From Pseudomonas sp. BBP2017 (GTDB lineage Bacteria; Pseudomonadota; Gammaproteobacteria; Pseudomonadales; Pseudomonadaceae), in assembly GCF_003024385.1 (NCBI RefSeq), contig NZ_PVZN01000004.1, positions 1-64,000 on the forward strand: a DNA stretch of 64,000 nt. The letters run 5' to 3'. The position numbers and the translations under genes are program-made. The notes below the pieces were generated by a model that did no database searches, was not told the DNA's origin, and was given only the letters and a program-made list of their open reading frames with translations. Positions 48,536 through 56,601 of the stretch are shown here, piece after piece. Positions within the stretch are counted from its first letter, which is position 1. Every line of letters begins with the position of its first letter.

Positions 48536-49453
48536 ATGTCAAGCGGATGTGGATGTGGTGGCGGTAAGGGTGGTGGCGGTGGTTGCGCCTCTTCAACGGT
48601 CGTTGAACCCGAGTTGGCTGTAGAGGCGGTGGAGGTCGAAGCACCCGCGCAGTTGATCGCCAGCAGCGAACAGGAATGGCCGATCATCAGCGTCAATGCG
48701 CTGCCGATCAGCCCTCAGGCCATGGCTCTGGAGCTGCAGTATCACCCGGCAGCGGATCGTGAGGAGGCGGTATTCATGGCCGCCCGCGCCCTGGTGATCC
48801 GCGAGTTGTTGCAGCAGCGGATCGCCGAGTTGGGCCTGTCACTGCAGGTTGGTGCTGGCGAGAACGAAGAGGAAGCGGCCACGCGCTTGCTATTGGAGCG
48901 CGAAGTGCAGGTGCCCGAGTGTGACGAGGCCACCTGCCTGCGTTACTACCACAGCAATCGCGGGCGCTTTCACAGCGCGCCGTTGCTGGCGGTACGGCAC
49001 ATTCTGCTCGAATGTGCCCCGGACGATGCCGAGGCGCGCAGCCTGGCGCTGGTTCAGGCCGAGAGACTGCAACAGCGTCTGGCACAGTTCCCCGAGCAGT
49101 TTGCCGAGCTCGCGTTGAAGCACTCGGCTTGCCCATCGAAAGCGCAGGGCGGCGAACTGGGGCAGATCAGCAAGGGCCAGACGGTGCCGGAGCTGGAACG
49201 GCAGCTGTTCACCCTGGCGCCGGGGCTGGCCGACAAACCGCTGGAAAGCCGCTATGGCTGGCATGTAATCAGCGTCGACCAACGCATCGAAGGCCAGCAA
49301 TTGCCGTATGAGGCGGTCGCCACGGCGATCCGTACCCAGCTGCAACAAGGCGTCTGGCAGAAGGCGGTGGTGCAGTACCTGCAGACTCTGATCGGCGCTG
49401 CGGATATTCGCGGTATCCAGCTACAGGGCGCTGATTCGCCGCTGGTGCAGTAA
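48536..49453 (+). CDS. Parvulin-type peptidylprolyl isomerase of the nar operon (NifM-like)
   Basis: The 305-residue protein opens with an unusual Gly/Cys-rich segment ([17 protein letters not shown]), followed by a helical region and a C-terminal rotamase domain (~155-255: [47 protein letters not shown]). It has no signal peptide, so it should act in the cytoplasm. A similar gene lies between narI and moaA1 in P. aeruginosa as I recall. A role in folding NarG or NarH, by analogy with NifM and nitrogenase iron protein, is inferred. Confidence 0.88.
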   Translation: MSSGCGCGGGKGGGGGCASSTVVEPELAVEAVEVEAPAQLIASSEQEWPIISVNALPISPQAMALELQYHPAADREEAVFMAARALVIRELLQQRIAELGLSLQVGAGENEEEAATRLLLEREVQVPECDEATCLRYYHSNRGRFHSAPLLAVRHILLECAPDDAEARSLALVQAERLQQRLAQFPEQFAELALKHSACPSKAQGGELGQISKGQTVPELERQLFTLAPGLADKPLESRYGWHVISVDQRIEGQQLPYEAVATAIRTQLQQGVWQKAVVQYLQTLIGAADIRGIQLQGADSPLVQ

Positions 49454-49475
49454 CCTGGTAGACAAGGGGAATGTG

Positions 49476-50468
49476 ATGAGCACGGTGATGCAGGATGGAT
49501 TCGGGCGGCAGATCGATTATCTGCGCATGTCGGTGACCGATCGTTGTGATTTTCGCTGTGTGTATTGCATGGCCAAGAACATGACCTTCCTGCCACGTCA
49601 GCAGGTACTCACCCTCGAGGAGCTGCAGCGCCTGGCAACGCTGTTCGTCGGTCAGGGGGTGCGCAAGATCCGCCTGACCGGGGGGGAGCCGTTGATCCGT
49701 CCGGGGATTGTCGATCTGTGCCGTCACATTGCCGCCTTGCCGGGCTTGCGCGAACTGGTGATGACCAGCAATGGCTCACAGCTGCAGCGCCTGGCGCGGC
49801 CGCTGGTGGATGCCGGGGTCAAACGCATGAACATCAGCCTCGACAGCCTGGACCGTGAGCGTTTTCGCGCGATTACCCGCAATGGCGATCTCGATCAGGT
49901 GCTGCGGGGAGTCGAAGCGGCAAGCACGGCCGGGTTCGAGCGGATCAAACTCAACTGTGTGGTGATGAAGGGGCGCAACTTCGATGAGGTGCTGGCGCTG
50001 GTGCAGTACGCCATCGACCTGGGCATCGACATCACCTTCATTGAAGAGATGCCGCTGGGGGAGGTGGGGCGTTCGCGTGGTGAGTCGTTCTGTGCCAGTG
50101 ACGAGGTGCGGGCGCTGATTGCCAGCCGCCATGCCTTGCTCGACAGCGCCGAGAACAGCGGCGGGCCGGCGCGCTATGTGCGTCTGGCGCAACATCCGGA
50201 TACCCGTATCGGTTTCATTTCGCCCAACAGCCACAACTTCTGTGCCAGCTGTAACCGGGTGCGGATGACCGTGGAGGGGCGTTTGTTGTTGTGCCTGGGG
50301 CAGGAGGATTCGCTGGACCTGCGCGGGTTGCTGCGGCGCTATCCGCTGGATGACCAGCCGATTGTCAGTGCGGTGCAGCAGGCCTTGCGGGGCAAGCCGT
50401 TGCGGCATGATTTCAGCGCGGGTGGGGAGGTGCAGATTCTGCGCTTCATGAACATGAGTGGCGGCTGA
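49476..50468 (+). CDS. moaA: GTP 3',8-cyclase MoaA
   Basis: MoaA is the radical-SAM enzyme of the first step of molybdenum cofactor synthesis, converting GTP to cyclic dehydro-GTP. The 330-residue protein has the N-terminal cluster motif CDFRCVYC, the GGEPLIRPG strand and the C-terminal cluster [21 protein letters not shown], but ends NMSGG with the catalytic GG tail as expected. AAGGGGA (49464-49470) suits ATG 49476; GTG 49473 is an alternative. It closes the nar operon, tying cofactor supply to NarG. Confidence 0.95.
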   Translation: MSTVMQDGFGRQIDYLRMSVTDRCDFRCVYCMAKNMTFLPRQQVLTLEELQRLATLFVGQGVRKIRLTGGEPLIRPGIVDLCRHIAALPGLRELVMTSNGSQLQRLARPLVDAGVKRMNISLDSLDRERFRAITRNGDLDQVLRGVEAASTAGFERIKLNCVVMKGRNFDEVLALVQYAIDLGIDITFIEEMPLGEVGRSRGESFCASDEVRALIASRHALLDSAENSGGPARYVRLAQHPDTRIGFISPNSHNFCASCNRVRMTVEGRLLLCLGQEDSLDLRGLLRRYPLDDQPIVSAVQQALRGKPLRHDFSAGGEVQILRFMNMSGG

Positions 50469-50712
50469 TGCTGGGGGAGCACAAGGCAAAGCAAAATTAA
50501 AGATGGAAACTGTGCCGCTCGGAAAGTTCCTACAAGTTGGTAGGAAGCGTCTTATTTCTGGATTGCTCAAGCTGTGGCTCTAATACCTCCGGAAAAAGGA
50601 AGTGGAGTTCATGCGCGCCGACCCTTCGTTATTTGGAAATCGGATCGGCTGTCCCCTGAACCTACTATTCAACCTGAATGTATCTCCTGGTACAGGGATT
50701 TCTGGAGTGGTC

Positions 50713-50805
50713 ATGGCCTCAAACAGCTTCCAAAACGAAGTGCCCAAGGCGCGGGTGAATATCAAGCTCGATTTGCACACTGGCGGTGCGCAGAAAAAAG
50801 TCGAG
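50713..50805 (+). pseudogene. 5' fragment of tssB (T6SS sheath subunit)
   Basis: The frame from ATG 50713 reads MASNSFQNEVPKARVNIK and continues to QKKVEL, the typical TssB N-terminus, then changes to unrelated sequence after about 31 codons. The rest of the gene is missing. A hairpin (TTCCTAC/GTAGGAA, 50527-50546) lies upstream. This is a remnant of a sheath gene from a former T6SS cluster, of which tssE and tssA-OmpA survive further right. Confidence 0.7.
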
Positions 50806-50848
50806 TTGGGGATTTGGGGAGCAATGGAACCAAAAACCAACGTAAGCC

Positions 50849-51079
50849 CTACCACCTCCGTTCAGAGCCTTCTTCCCAGGCATCCGCCTCGATAAAACAA
50901 TTGCGCATCTCGGCCTCTTGGCTGATCTCGGTCAGCAGATCATGTACCGTCTTATCCAGTGCCTCATCGTTGCGATATGGAATGCTCAGCGCGTAGTTGC
51001 CCGACTCCAGTGGCTTCATGCCATAGAAATGACCAATCCACCTACCTGCATTGCACCTGTCACAGCTGTTCCCAGTTGG
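50849..51079 (-). pseudogene. Fragment of an unrecognised protein, reverse strand
   Basis: On the reverse strand a frame closed by a stop at 50849 reads DRCNAGRWIGHFYGMKPLES and ends EADAWEEGSERRW, which looks like real protein rather than random translation, but there is no credible start. Just upstream on the same strand, in another frame, a second short C-terminus-like piece ends SPSYMTNWEQL at 51060. I do not recognise either family. The region appears to be a patchwork of gene ends. Confidence 0.4.
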
Positions 51080-51150
51080 TCATGTAACTGGGGCTGAGCA
51101 AGGCCTGGCGCATGCCCGTGGTGCTTGATATGTTTTCACGCTAGGTCATT

Positions 51151-51240
51151 GATTGGTCAATGAAGTCGTAGATTACCAGCGACGTGGCCATTGATGCGCT
51201 GTTGATGGCAGTTTGGAGACGTAAACCGAAGCAAGAAGTG
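51151..51240 (+). pseudogene. IS3-family transposase (OrfB) fragment
   Basis: The frame reads DWSMKS, a stop, then ITSDVAIDALLMAVWRRKPK, matching the central part of IS3-type OrfB transposases. It has an internal stop and no flanking element, so it is a decayed remnant. No other gene is seen between moaA and 51380 apart from the fragments listed. Confidence 0.6.
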
Positions 51241-51379
51241 GCACCGGCTCGAAAAGGGAGGATGCTTAGGAAGAGACCAAATAGCACCTCGGCCTAGCCA
51301 TCGAGCTGGGCCGAGGCGTAGGAGAGGCGCGATTTTCGGGCCCACGAAACCAGACATCAAGCGTTGAGGAATAACGTGG

Positions 51380-52021
51380 ATGAAGCTATCTAAAGTTGTT
51401 TTTATGTTTGCTATTTGCGCAGCAATATACTGGCTAACGGGTTATTTTTCGGAGAGCACCCGCATCAATGAATTGAAAGCTGAAGCCAATGCAGGAGATA
51501 GCTCTTCCCAGCTAGTGCTTGGCGAGTATTACATGAACGAAAGGAACTACAATGAGGCAATAGTTTGGTTGTCAAGGGCGGCTGATCAGAAAAATGACAA
51601 GGCTATTAATCATCTTGGACTGCTTGCTTATCTGCTTGGAGGCAATGCGTCTTCGAAGGAAGAGAAGGAACTCGCTCTACTACTGGAGAAAAGCTTAGAC
51701 AAGTACAGGGCGCTACGGTCTGTACTGGATATCTACCAGGAAGACTTGAAAAAAGGGAATCTAAATAGGTTATATGAGATCGGGGAGATGTATTATTTCG
51801 GGAGCGGCGCCCCGAAAGATCGAGCGATTGCGAAGGAGCATTTTGAGCGCTCTTCTGCGGAAAACTCGAATAATGCTGCCAAATCAGAATATCGATTGGG
51901 TGAAATTTACCTCTATGGATACAGCGTCAGTGCAAACAAGCAGACAGCGCTGAAGTGGTTTGAAAAGTCATGCCGGCGGCCGAATTTGCAGGCCTGCGAG
52001 GAAATGGATTCGATCCGGTAG
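51380..52021 (+). CDS. Sel1/TPR-repeat membrane-anchored protein
   Basis: The 213-residue protein has an N-terminal hydrophobic anchor (VVFMFAICAAIYWLTGYF) and Sel1-like helical repeats (ANAGDSSSQLVLGEYYMNE, YEIGEMYYFGSGAPKDRAIA, YRLGEIYLYGYSVSANKQTA). It probably faces the periplasm as a protein-interaction scaffold. The coding is markedly AT-rich against its surroundings, which suggests recent transfer. Small Sel1 proteins of this type are often found near T6SS effectors and IS elements. GAGGA lies upstream of ATG 51380 with long spacing. Function is unknown. Confidence 0.65.
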   Translation: MKLSKVVFMFAICAAIYWLTGYFSESTRINELKAEANAGDSSSQLVLGEYYMNERNYNEAIVWLSRAADQKNDKAINHLGLLAYLLGGNASSKEEKELALLLEKSLDKYRALRSVLDIYQEDLKKGNLNRLYEIGEMYYFGSGAPKDRAIAKEHFERSSAENSNNAAKSEYRLGEIYLYGYSVSANKQTALKWFEKSCRRPNLQACEEMDSIR

Positions 52022-52034
52022 CAATCGAAAGGGG

Positions 52035-52062
52035 AAAGGAGAAAGGAGAAAGGAGAAAGGAG
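52035..52062. repeat. Short tandem repeat (AAAGGAG)x4
   Basis: Four exact 7-bp copies of AAAGGAG just after the Sel1-repeat gene and before the IS5-family element. Copy number could vary by slippage. Confidence 0.85.
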
Positions 52063-52810
52063 ATCAAGCCTGTTTCCTTTTAGGGAAACTCTGAAGAAGA
52101 CTTCCAGATTTGGCAAAATGCTTGACCTCAAACGCCGAGACGCCTGATGAAGCAGATGACCTTCGCCGACGCCGAGTACGCCGGCAAGCGCAAGCAGACC
52201 CGCAAGGAATTGTTCCTGATCGAGATGGATCAGGTGGTGCCCTGGAAGGGCCTGATCGCCTTGATCGAACCGCACTACCCAAGAGGTGAAGGCGGTCGTC
52301 CAGCTTATCCGCTGATGGCGATGTTGCGCGTGCACCTCTTGCAGAATTGGTTCGGTTACAGCGATCCGGCGATGGAGGAAGCGCTCTATGAGACGACCAT
52401 CTTGCGCCAGTTCGCAGGCCTGAGCCTTGAGCGAATCCCGGACGAGACTACCATTCTCAACTTCCGGCGCCTGCTGGAAAAGCATGATTTGGCAGGCGGG
52501 ATCCTCGGTGTGATCAATGGGTATCTGGGTGACCGTGGCTTGTCGCTGCGCCAGGGCACTATCGTCGACGCCACGCTGATTCATGCACCGAGTTTGACCA
52601 AGAACAAGGACGGCAAGCGTGATCCTGAGATGCACCAGACGAATGTATGGTCAGCCCACCTCCTGCAACCCAGCTTTGATGAGCGGTAAAGCATGCTTGC
52701 GCTAATGTATTCGGGTTCATGGTGAGCACAGTGATCAGCGCTCGGCCCTTGATGAGAAGTCGCTCCCCACTGTCCTTGATAAAGGCACCAGCTGCAAAAA
52801 AGCTATCTTC

Positions 52811-52842
52811 GTTTTCAGGTTTTCAGGTTTTCAGGTTTTCAG
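52811..52842. repeat. Short tandem repeat (GTTTTCAG)x4
   Basis: Four exact 8-bp copies inside the IS110-family element, downstream of its transposase gene. Confidence 0.9.
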
Positions 52843-52908
52843 TCGGGATGTCTGCCGTTTATCGTCATCATCACTGTCGTCGCAAAAGCCGGTAGTCACT
52901 CGGTTGGA

Positions 52909-53925
52909 TCAAGCTATGTGTTGAACGTTGTAGCTCCCGCCTCGGGCCAATACAGCCCAGACGATTCTTGCCATTTTGTTGGCCAGCGCACAGGCGACCT
53001 TGTTTGGGGGCTTGCGTGCCAAAAGGTTTCTTACCCAGGCCCCAAGGGCATCGTTTCGCTTGTCAATTCGGATCATCAAGGCGTGAGCGCCTTGCACCAG
53101 CAGGCAGCGCAGATACTTGTCGCCGCGCTTGCTGATGCCGAGCAAGCTCGTCTTGCCGCCGGTTGAATACTGTCGAGGCACCAACCCGAGTGACGCGGCA
53201 AAGTCGCGTGAGCTTTTGTAAATCGAAGCGTCACCGACGTCGGCCACCAGCGCGCTAGCGGTGAGAGGGCCGATGCCGGGGATGCTCAGCAAGCGCATGC
53301 CTGCGGCGTCCTCAGACAATTGCTGTTTGAATTCGACATCAATTGCTTTGATATCTTTCGTCAGGCGTTGGATATCGAGGAGCATTCGCTCCACCGCATT
53401 ACGCAGTCGAATCGGCAGTTCATGGTGTTCCATTAACGCGGGCACCTGTTCCAGAGCAGCATGGCCAACGGGGAAAATGATGCCGAACTCCAGCAGAAAG
53501 GCGTGCACCTGGTTGATGATTCGCGTGCGACTATCCACCCAAGACTTGCGCAGCTTGTGCTCAGTCGACAGGATCTGCTGCTCAAGGGTCTTTACCGGAA
53601 CCGAGCGGGTTCTGGGCCTTGATGCGGCTTCGCAGATGGCCTCTGCATCGATAAAGTCATTCTTGTTGCCGGTGACGTAGGCCTTCACATGCTGCGCTGC
53701 AATTAGCTGCACGCGGTGGCCTAAGCCTTCGATCTGTCTAGCCAACCACTGCGAACCACCGCAGGACTCCATGGCAATTTTGCAGCTCGGCAACTGCGCC
53801 AGATACGGCAGTAATTGGCTACGATTGAGCTTCTTGCGCAAGAGCTGATTCCCTCTGGCGTCCTGGCCATGTAGGTGGAAGGTGTTTTTGCCGATGTCGA
53901 TGCCCAGAAGTGTCACAGTACTCAT
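52909..53925 (-). CDS. IS110-family transposase (DEDD recombinase)
   Basis: The 338-residue protein begins MSTVTLLGIDIGKNTFHLHG, with the first catalytic Asp in GIDIGKN, and has the RuvC-like N-terminal domain (NKNDFIDAEAICEA with further acidic residues). The C-terminal transposase_20 domain contains LLSIPGIGPLTASALVADVG and YSTGGKTSLLGISKRGDKYLR. AAGGAGG lies 5 nt before the ATG on the reverse strand. A longer frame extends upstream into the IS5 sequence but is not the gene. It appears intact and may be active. Confidence 0.93.
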   Translation of the reverse strand: MSTVTLLGIDIGKNTFHLHGQDARGNQLLRKKLNRSQLLPYLAQLPSCKIAMESCGGSQWLARQIEGLGHRVQLIAAQHVKAYVTGNKNDFIDAEAICEAASRPRTRSVPVKTLEQQILSTEHKLRKSWVDSRTRIINQVHAFLLEFGIIFPVGHAALEQVPALMEHHELPIRLRNAVERMLLDIQRLTKDIKAIDVEFKQQLSEDAAGMRLLSIPGIGPLTASALVADVGDASIYKSSRDFAASLGLVPRQYSTGGKTSLLGISKRGDKYLRCLLVQGAHALMIRIDKRNDALGAWVRNLLARKPPNKVACALANKMARIVWAVLARGGSYNVQHIA

Positions 53926-54594
53926 GAGATCCTCCTTCGGGAAAGAGAGAAACCTGGTGAGTTTAGATTCCCCGAGTTTCTCGAACCGGGCTGACCATCT
54001 CATTAAGGCAACCAGTATTACTTCGGTGCCAAAGCCCATATCGGCGTCGATGATGAATCTGGTCTGGTGCATAGCGTGGTAGTCACGGCGGCCAATGTGG
54101 CGGACGTCACGCAGGTCGACAAACTGCTGCACGGTGGGGAAAACGTGGTCTGTGCCGATGCGGGTTACACCGGTGTCGAGAAACGCCAAGAGCATGCCGG
54201 ACGCGAGGTCATTTGGCAGATTGCAGCCCGGCGCAGCACGTACAAAAAACACGGGAAACGCAGCGCCTTGTACAAAGCGATCCGCAAGATCGAGAAGGCT
54301 AAGGCTAAGGTTCGCGCCAAGGTCGAGCACCCGTTTCGGGTGATCAAGCACCAGTTTGGCTATGAGAAAGTACGCTTCCGTGGCTTGGCCAAGAACACCG
54401 CGCAGATGCTGACGTTGTTCGCCTTGTCGAACCTGTGGATGGCACGTCGACATTTGTTGGTGAGCGCAGGAGAGGTGCGCGTGTAATGCAGGAAATGGCG
54501 GCTGCGAAGTGCGTTGCTGTGGCCGATGGGCGTGAAAAATCGAAGAGGATTGATCAAATTTCGACGTGCGTCGTTTTTTGAAGTGCTGACCGCT

Positions 54595-54650
54595 CGATAG
54601 CCGGAAAGTATCCGGCTATTTCAGACCATCCTTAGGTCTGCCGGCTATCG
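54595..54650. repeat. Three copies of CCGGCTAT forming alternative hairpins
   Basis: ATAGCCGGA (54597-54605) pairs with TCCGGCTAT (54611-54619). Alternatively CGATAGCCGG (54595-54604) pairs with CCGGCTATCG (54641-54650), enclosing a CAGACC/GGTCTG stem (54622-54640). The structures exclude each other. It lies between the IS5-family element and tssE and may be a terminator/attenuator or an element end. Confidence 0.5.
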
Positions 54651-54719
54651 GCGGTTCGGTGAAAGACCCGGTCAGGTAAGTCTGTGGTCAGGTCGCGAAA
54701 CCAGGTTGTCCGAGCTTAA

Positions 54720-55187
54720 GTGCACTTTCTGCTCCGTTGGTCCCCCTTGGCCGAGCGTAATCCCTCACTCTACGAACTGCTCTTGCAGAATTTTGCCGGG
54801 GAACTGGACCTGCACGAGGTGCGTGAAGAGGACCAGGCGATCCTGTCGGTGCTCGATAACCTCCAGCGCATTCTCAACAGCCAGGCCGGGACGCTCAGTC
54901 ACTTGCCCGATTTCGGTTTGCCGGACATGAGCCTGATTCTCCAGGGCCTGCCTGCTGCCGCGCATGGGCTGATGGACAGTTTGACGGCGAGCCTGTTGAC
55001 GTACGAGCCACGCTTGCGGGCGGTGAACATCCGGTTGTTGCCACAGTTGCAACCGGGCCATCTGGAATATGCCCTCGACGTGCAACTGCACAGCGGTGAG
55101 CAAGCGACCTTCGGCACCACTTTGGCGGCTGAAGGTAAGGTCCTGGTGCGCCACCTGAAGCGGCAGAACTATCTGGCGAAACCGTAA
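54720..55187 (+). CDS. tssE: T6SS baseplate protein TssE (gp25-like), possibly 5'-truncated
   Basis: The 155-codon frame matches the GPW/gp25 baseplate family: VLDNLQRILNSQAGTLSHLPDFGLPDM is given here in two parts as VLDNLQRILNSQAG and LSHLPDFGLPDM, followed by a two-strand C-terminal region (YEPRLRAVNIRLLPQ). The frame opens at GTG 54720 immediately after an in-frame TAA and with no ribosome site, so the natural N-terminus may have been lost when the IS elements arrived. The usual neighbours tssB, tssC, tssF and tssG are absent. Confidence 0.72.
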   Translation: MHFLLRWSPLAERNPSLYELLLQNFAGELDLHEVREEDQAILSVLDNLQRILNSQAGTLSHLPDFGLPDMSLILQGLPAAAHGLMDSLTASLLTYEPRLRAVNIRLLPQLQPGHLEYALDVQLHSGEQATFGTTLAAEGKVLVRHLKRQNYLAKP

Positions 55188-55217
55188 AATGTACAAGCGT
55201 AAGGATGTTGCATAGCG

Positions 55218-56399
55218 ATGTTGTCAGATATGTATTTTCGGTTGGGCGGCGATCCGCGGGCTCTCGTTCCTTTCAATACCCTGCGTGACGAACTGGCCAG
55301 ACTGAACCATCCGGCCTGTCCGGATGTGGACTGGGCGAAGGTCGAGCAGTGCTGTCGGCAGCTGTTCGAGAGCAATGGTCTGGAGCTGCAATCTGTTGCC
55401 GCCTATGCACTGGCACGTAGCCAACGCTATGGCCTGGCGGGGGTGGTGGAGGGGGTGTCGCTGCTTGAAACCCTGCTGGCCAGTGAATGGTCACGCCTAT
55501 GGCCGCCCGCGATCCCGGCGCGGCTGGACATCCTGAGCTGGCTTTTCGCGCAGTTGCAGCCGTTGTTGCGCGGGTTTGAGTTGACGACCCGGGACCTGGC
55601 GGACCTGGTCGCACTGGACACCGTGCTGGAGCGCATGAGTGAACAGTTGGACCGCCAGGCGCTGGCACCCGTGGTGGTGTTGCTGAGCCTGCGTCAGCAG
55701 GTCGATAGCCTGGTGCAACGGCTGACACGTAGGAGCACCCTGCCAGGCGTCATTGTGCCGCCGACACGGCTGGCGCCGGAACCGTCTGTTGCCTGGCCTG
55801 ATGCACGTCACCGGGTGTGTGAGCCGTTACCTGCCGTTCGACTTTCAATCAGGGTCGATAACCTTCCACCTGAAACGACGCCCCCAGCGAAATCAAAACG
55901 GCGTGTTGTCGCCATGTGGCTACTCGCTGGGCTGGGGCTGATTGCGGGTGGTTGGTGGGGCTGGCACTACTGGCTGACTCAGGGTGATGGCATGCATCCC
56001 TATGCGGCCGTCTTCGCAAGCGCGAACGGGGCAAGCGATTCGGTGCGGATGGACAGCCTGTCGTTGTTCAAGGCGGGAAGTGCCGAGCTCAAACCAGGTT
56101 CGAGCACACTGCTGATCAATGCTCTGGTCGACATCAAGGCCCAACCGGGTTGGCTGATCGTCATTGCTGGCCATACCGATACCACAGGTAATGCCGAGCA
56201 CAACCTGCAGCTGTCACGGGAGCGTGCCGCCGCAGTGCGTAACTGGATGCAGAGCAGGGGCGACTTCCCCGACAGCTGCTTCGCCGTGCAGGGTTTTGGT
56301 GCCAGCCAGCCGGTTGCCGACAATCAGACGCAAGCGGGACGCGCTGCCAACCGTCGTGTTGACATCAGCCTGGTGCAGGTGCCGGGCGCGTGTGCCTGA
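55218..56399 (+). CDS. TssA-type protein with C-terminal OmpA domain (VasL/TagN-like)
   Basis: The 393-residue protein has an ImpA_N/TssA N-terminal domain (~1-160: VDWAKVEQCCRQLF, YGLAGVVEGVSLLETLLASEWSRLWP), a single transmembrane helix (~228-250, MWLLAGLGLIAGGWWGWHYWL) and an OmpA-type peptidoglycan-binding domain (~270-390: IAGHTDTTGNAEHNLQLSRERA, GFGASQPVADN). It could anchor a T6SS sheath or membrane complex to the cell wall. It follows tssE by 30 bp, the last survivor of a broken T6SS cluster. The ribosome site is weak (AAGGA, far upstream). Confidence 0.8.
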   Translation: MLSDMYFRLGGDPRALVPFNTLRDELARLNHPACPDVDWAKVEQCCRQLFESNGLELQSVAAYALARSQRYGLAGVVEGVSLLETLLASEWSRLWPPAIPARLDILSWLFAQLQPLLRGFELTTRDLADLVALDTVLERMSEQLDRQALAPVVVLLSLRQQVDSLVQRLTRRSTLPGVIVPPTRLAPEPSVAWPDARHRVCEPLPAVRLSIRVDNLPPETTPPAKSKRRVVAMWLLAGLGLIAGGWWGWHYWLTQGDGMHPYAAVFASANGASDSVRMDSLSLFKAGSAELKPGSSTLLINALVDIKAQPGWLIVIAGHTDTTGNAEHNLQLSRERAAAVRNWMQSRGDFPDSCFAVQGFGASQPVADNQTQAGRAANRRVDISLVQVPGACA

Positions 56400-56408
56400 A
56401 CATATGAA

Positions 56409-56487
56409 CCCGGTAGAAGCGGGCTTGTCCCGCGATCGCAGGCTGTCAGTCACATCGCATCGCGGGGCAAGCCCGCTCCTACCGGGT
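56409..56487. repeat. REPIN-type inverted repeat
   Basis: CCCGGTAGAAGCGGGCTTGTCCCGCGATCG-like arm (56409 on) is mirrored by GCGGGGCAAGCCCGCTCCTACCGGG-like sequence ending at 56487. REP doublet between the T6SS remnant and nrdD. Confidence 0.85.
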
Positions 56488-56501
56488 CCTGCCTGCCAAC
56501 C

Positions 56502-56515
56502 TTGATATCAATCAA
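56502..56515. promoter_or_regulatory. ANR/DNR box of nrdDG (TTGATATCAATCAA)
   Basis: A perfect TTGAT-N4-ATCAA site centred about 94 bp before nrdD, upstream of the paired NrdR boxes. Confidence 0.85.
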
Positions 56516-56543
56516 TTTAATCCCCCGCGTTTACCCGTAGCCT

Positions 56544-56590
56544 GCACTGCATATTGTGTTTTAAAGAAATCAAACATCTATATGTAGTGT
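56544..56590. promoter_or_regulatory. Paired NrdR boxes upstream of nrdD
   Basis: Two 16-bp sites, 56544-56559 (GCACTGCATATTGTGT) and 56575-56590 (CATCTATATGTAGTGT), fit the NrdR consensus ACACWATATATWGTGT in most positions. They are separated by 15 bp (31 bp start to start, about three helical turns), the spacing usual for NrdR boxes. Confidence 0.8.
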
Positions 56591-56601
56591 TTGGGGGACG
56601 A

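Larger units (their letters stand above)
52644..54005 (-). mobile_element. IS110-family insertion sequence
   Basis: About 1.36 kb inserted in the IS5-family transposase. ATGGTCAGCCC (52647-52657) and GGGCTGACCAT (53988-53998) form an 11-bp inverted repeat just inside the ends, as in the IS1111 group. The flanks rejoin the interrupted reading frame (…HQT / GNQ…) with no obvious target duplication, normal for IS110 elements. About 220 bp of non-coding sequence at the left includes an 8-bp tandem repeat. Confidence 0.8.
52147..54486 (+). pseudogene. IS5-family transposase, interrupted
   Basis: The N-terminal part (52147 to about 52643) begins MKQMTFADAEYAGKRKQTRK and runs to DPEMHQT. The C-terminal part resumes at about 54006 with GNQYYFGAKAHIGVDDESG and ends in HPFRVIKHQFGYEKVRFRG...LLVSAGEVRV at 54486. 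Together they form a DDE-type IS5 transposase with the G-x-K-A-H-IGVD and VCADAGYTG motifs. The break falls between HQT and GNQ, exactly where the IS110 element begins, so the gene would be whole without it. Confidence 0.8.
52090..54560 (+). mobile_element. IS5-family element split by an IS110-family insertion
   Basis: The element carries one transposase gene cut in two by another insertion sequence. Exact ends are not resolved: I could not find a clean pair of terminal repeats, and the right end may be damaged. Boundaries given are approximate. It interrupts what was once a T6SS gene region. Confidence 0.6.

Noticed and set aside
52811..52842. Tandem GTTTTCAG copies as a CRISPR-like array
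   Set aside because: The repeats are 8 bp with no spacers between them; no array or cas gene is present.
52909..54453. A 514-codon reading of the IS110 transposase
   Set aside because: The first 176 codons run through the IS5-family sequence outside the IS110 element. The real start at 53925 has AAGGAGG and the conserved MSTVTLLGIDIGKN beginning.
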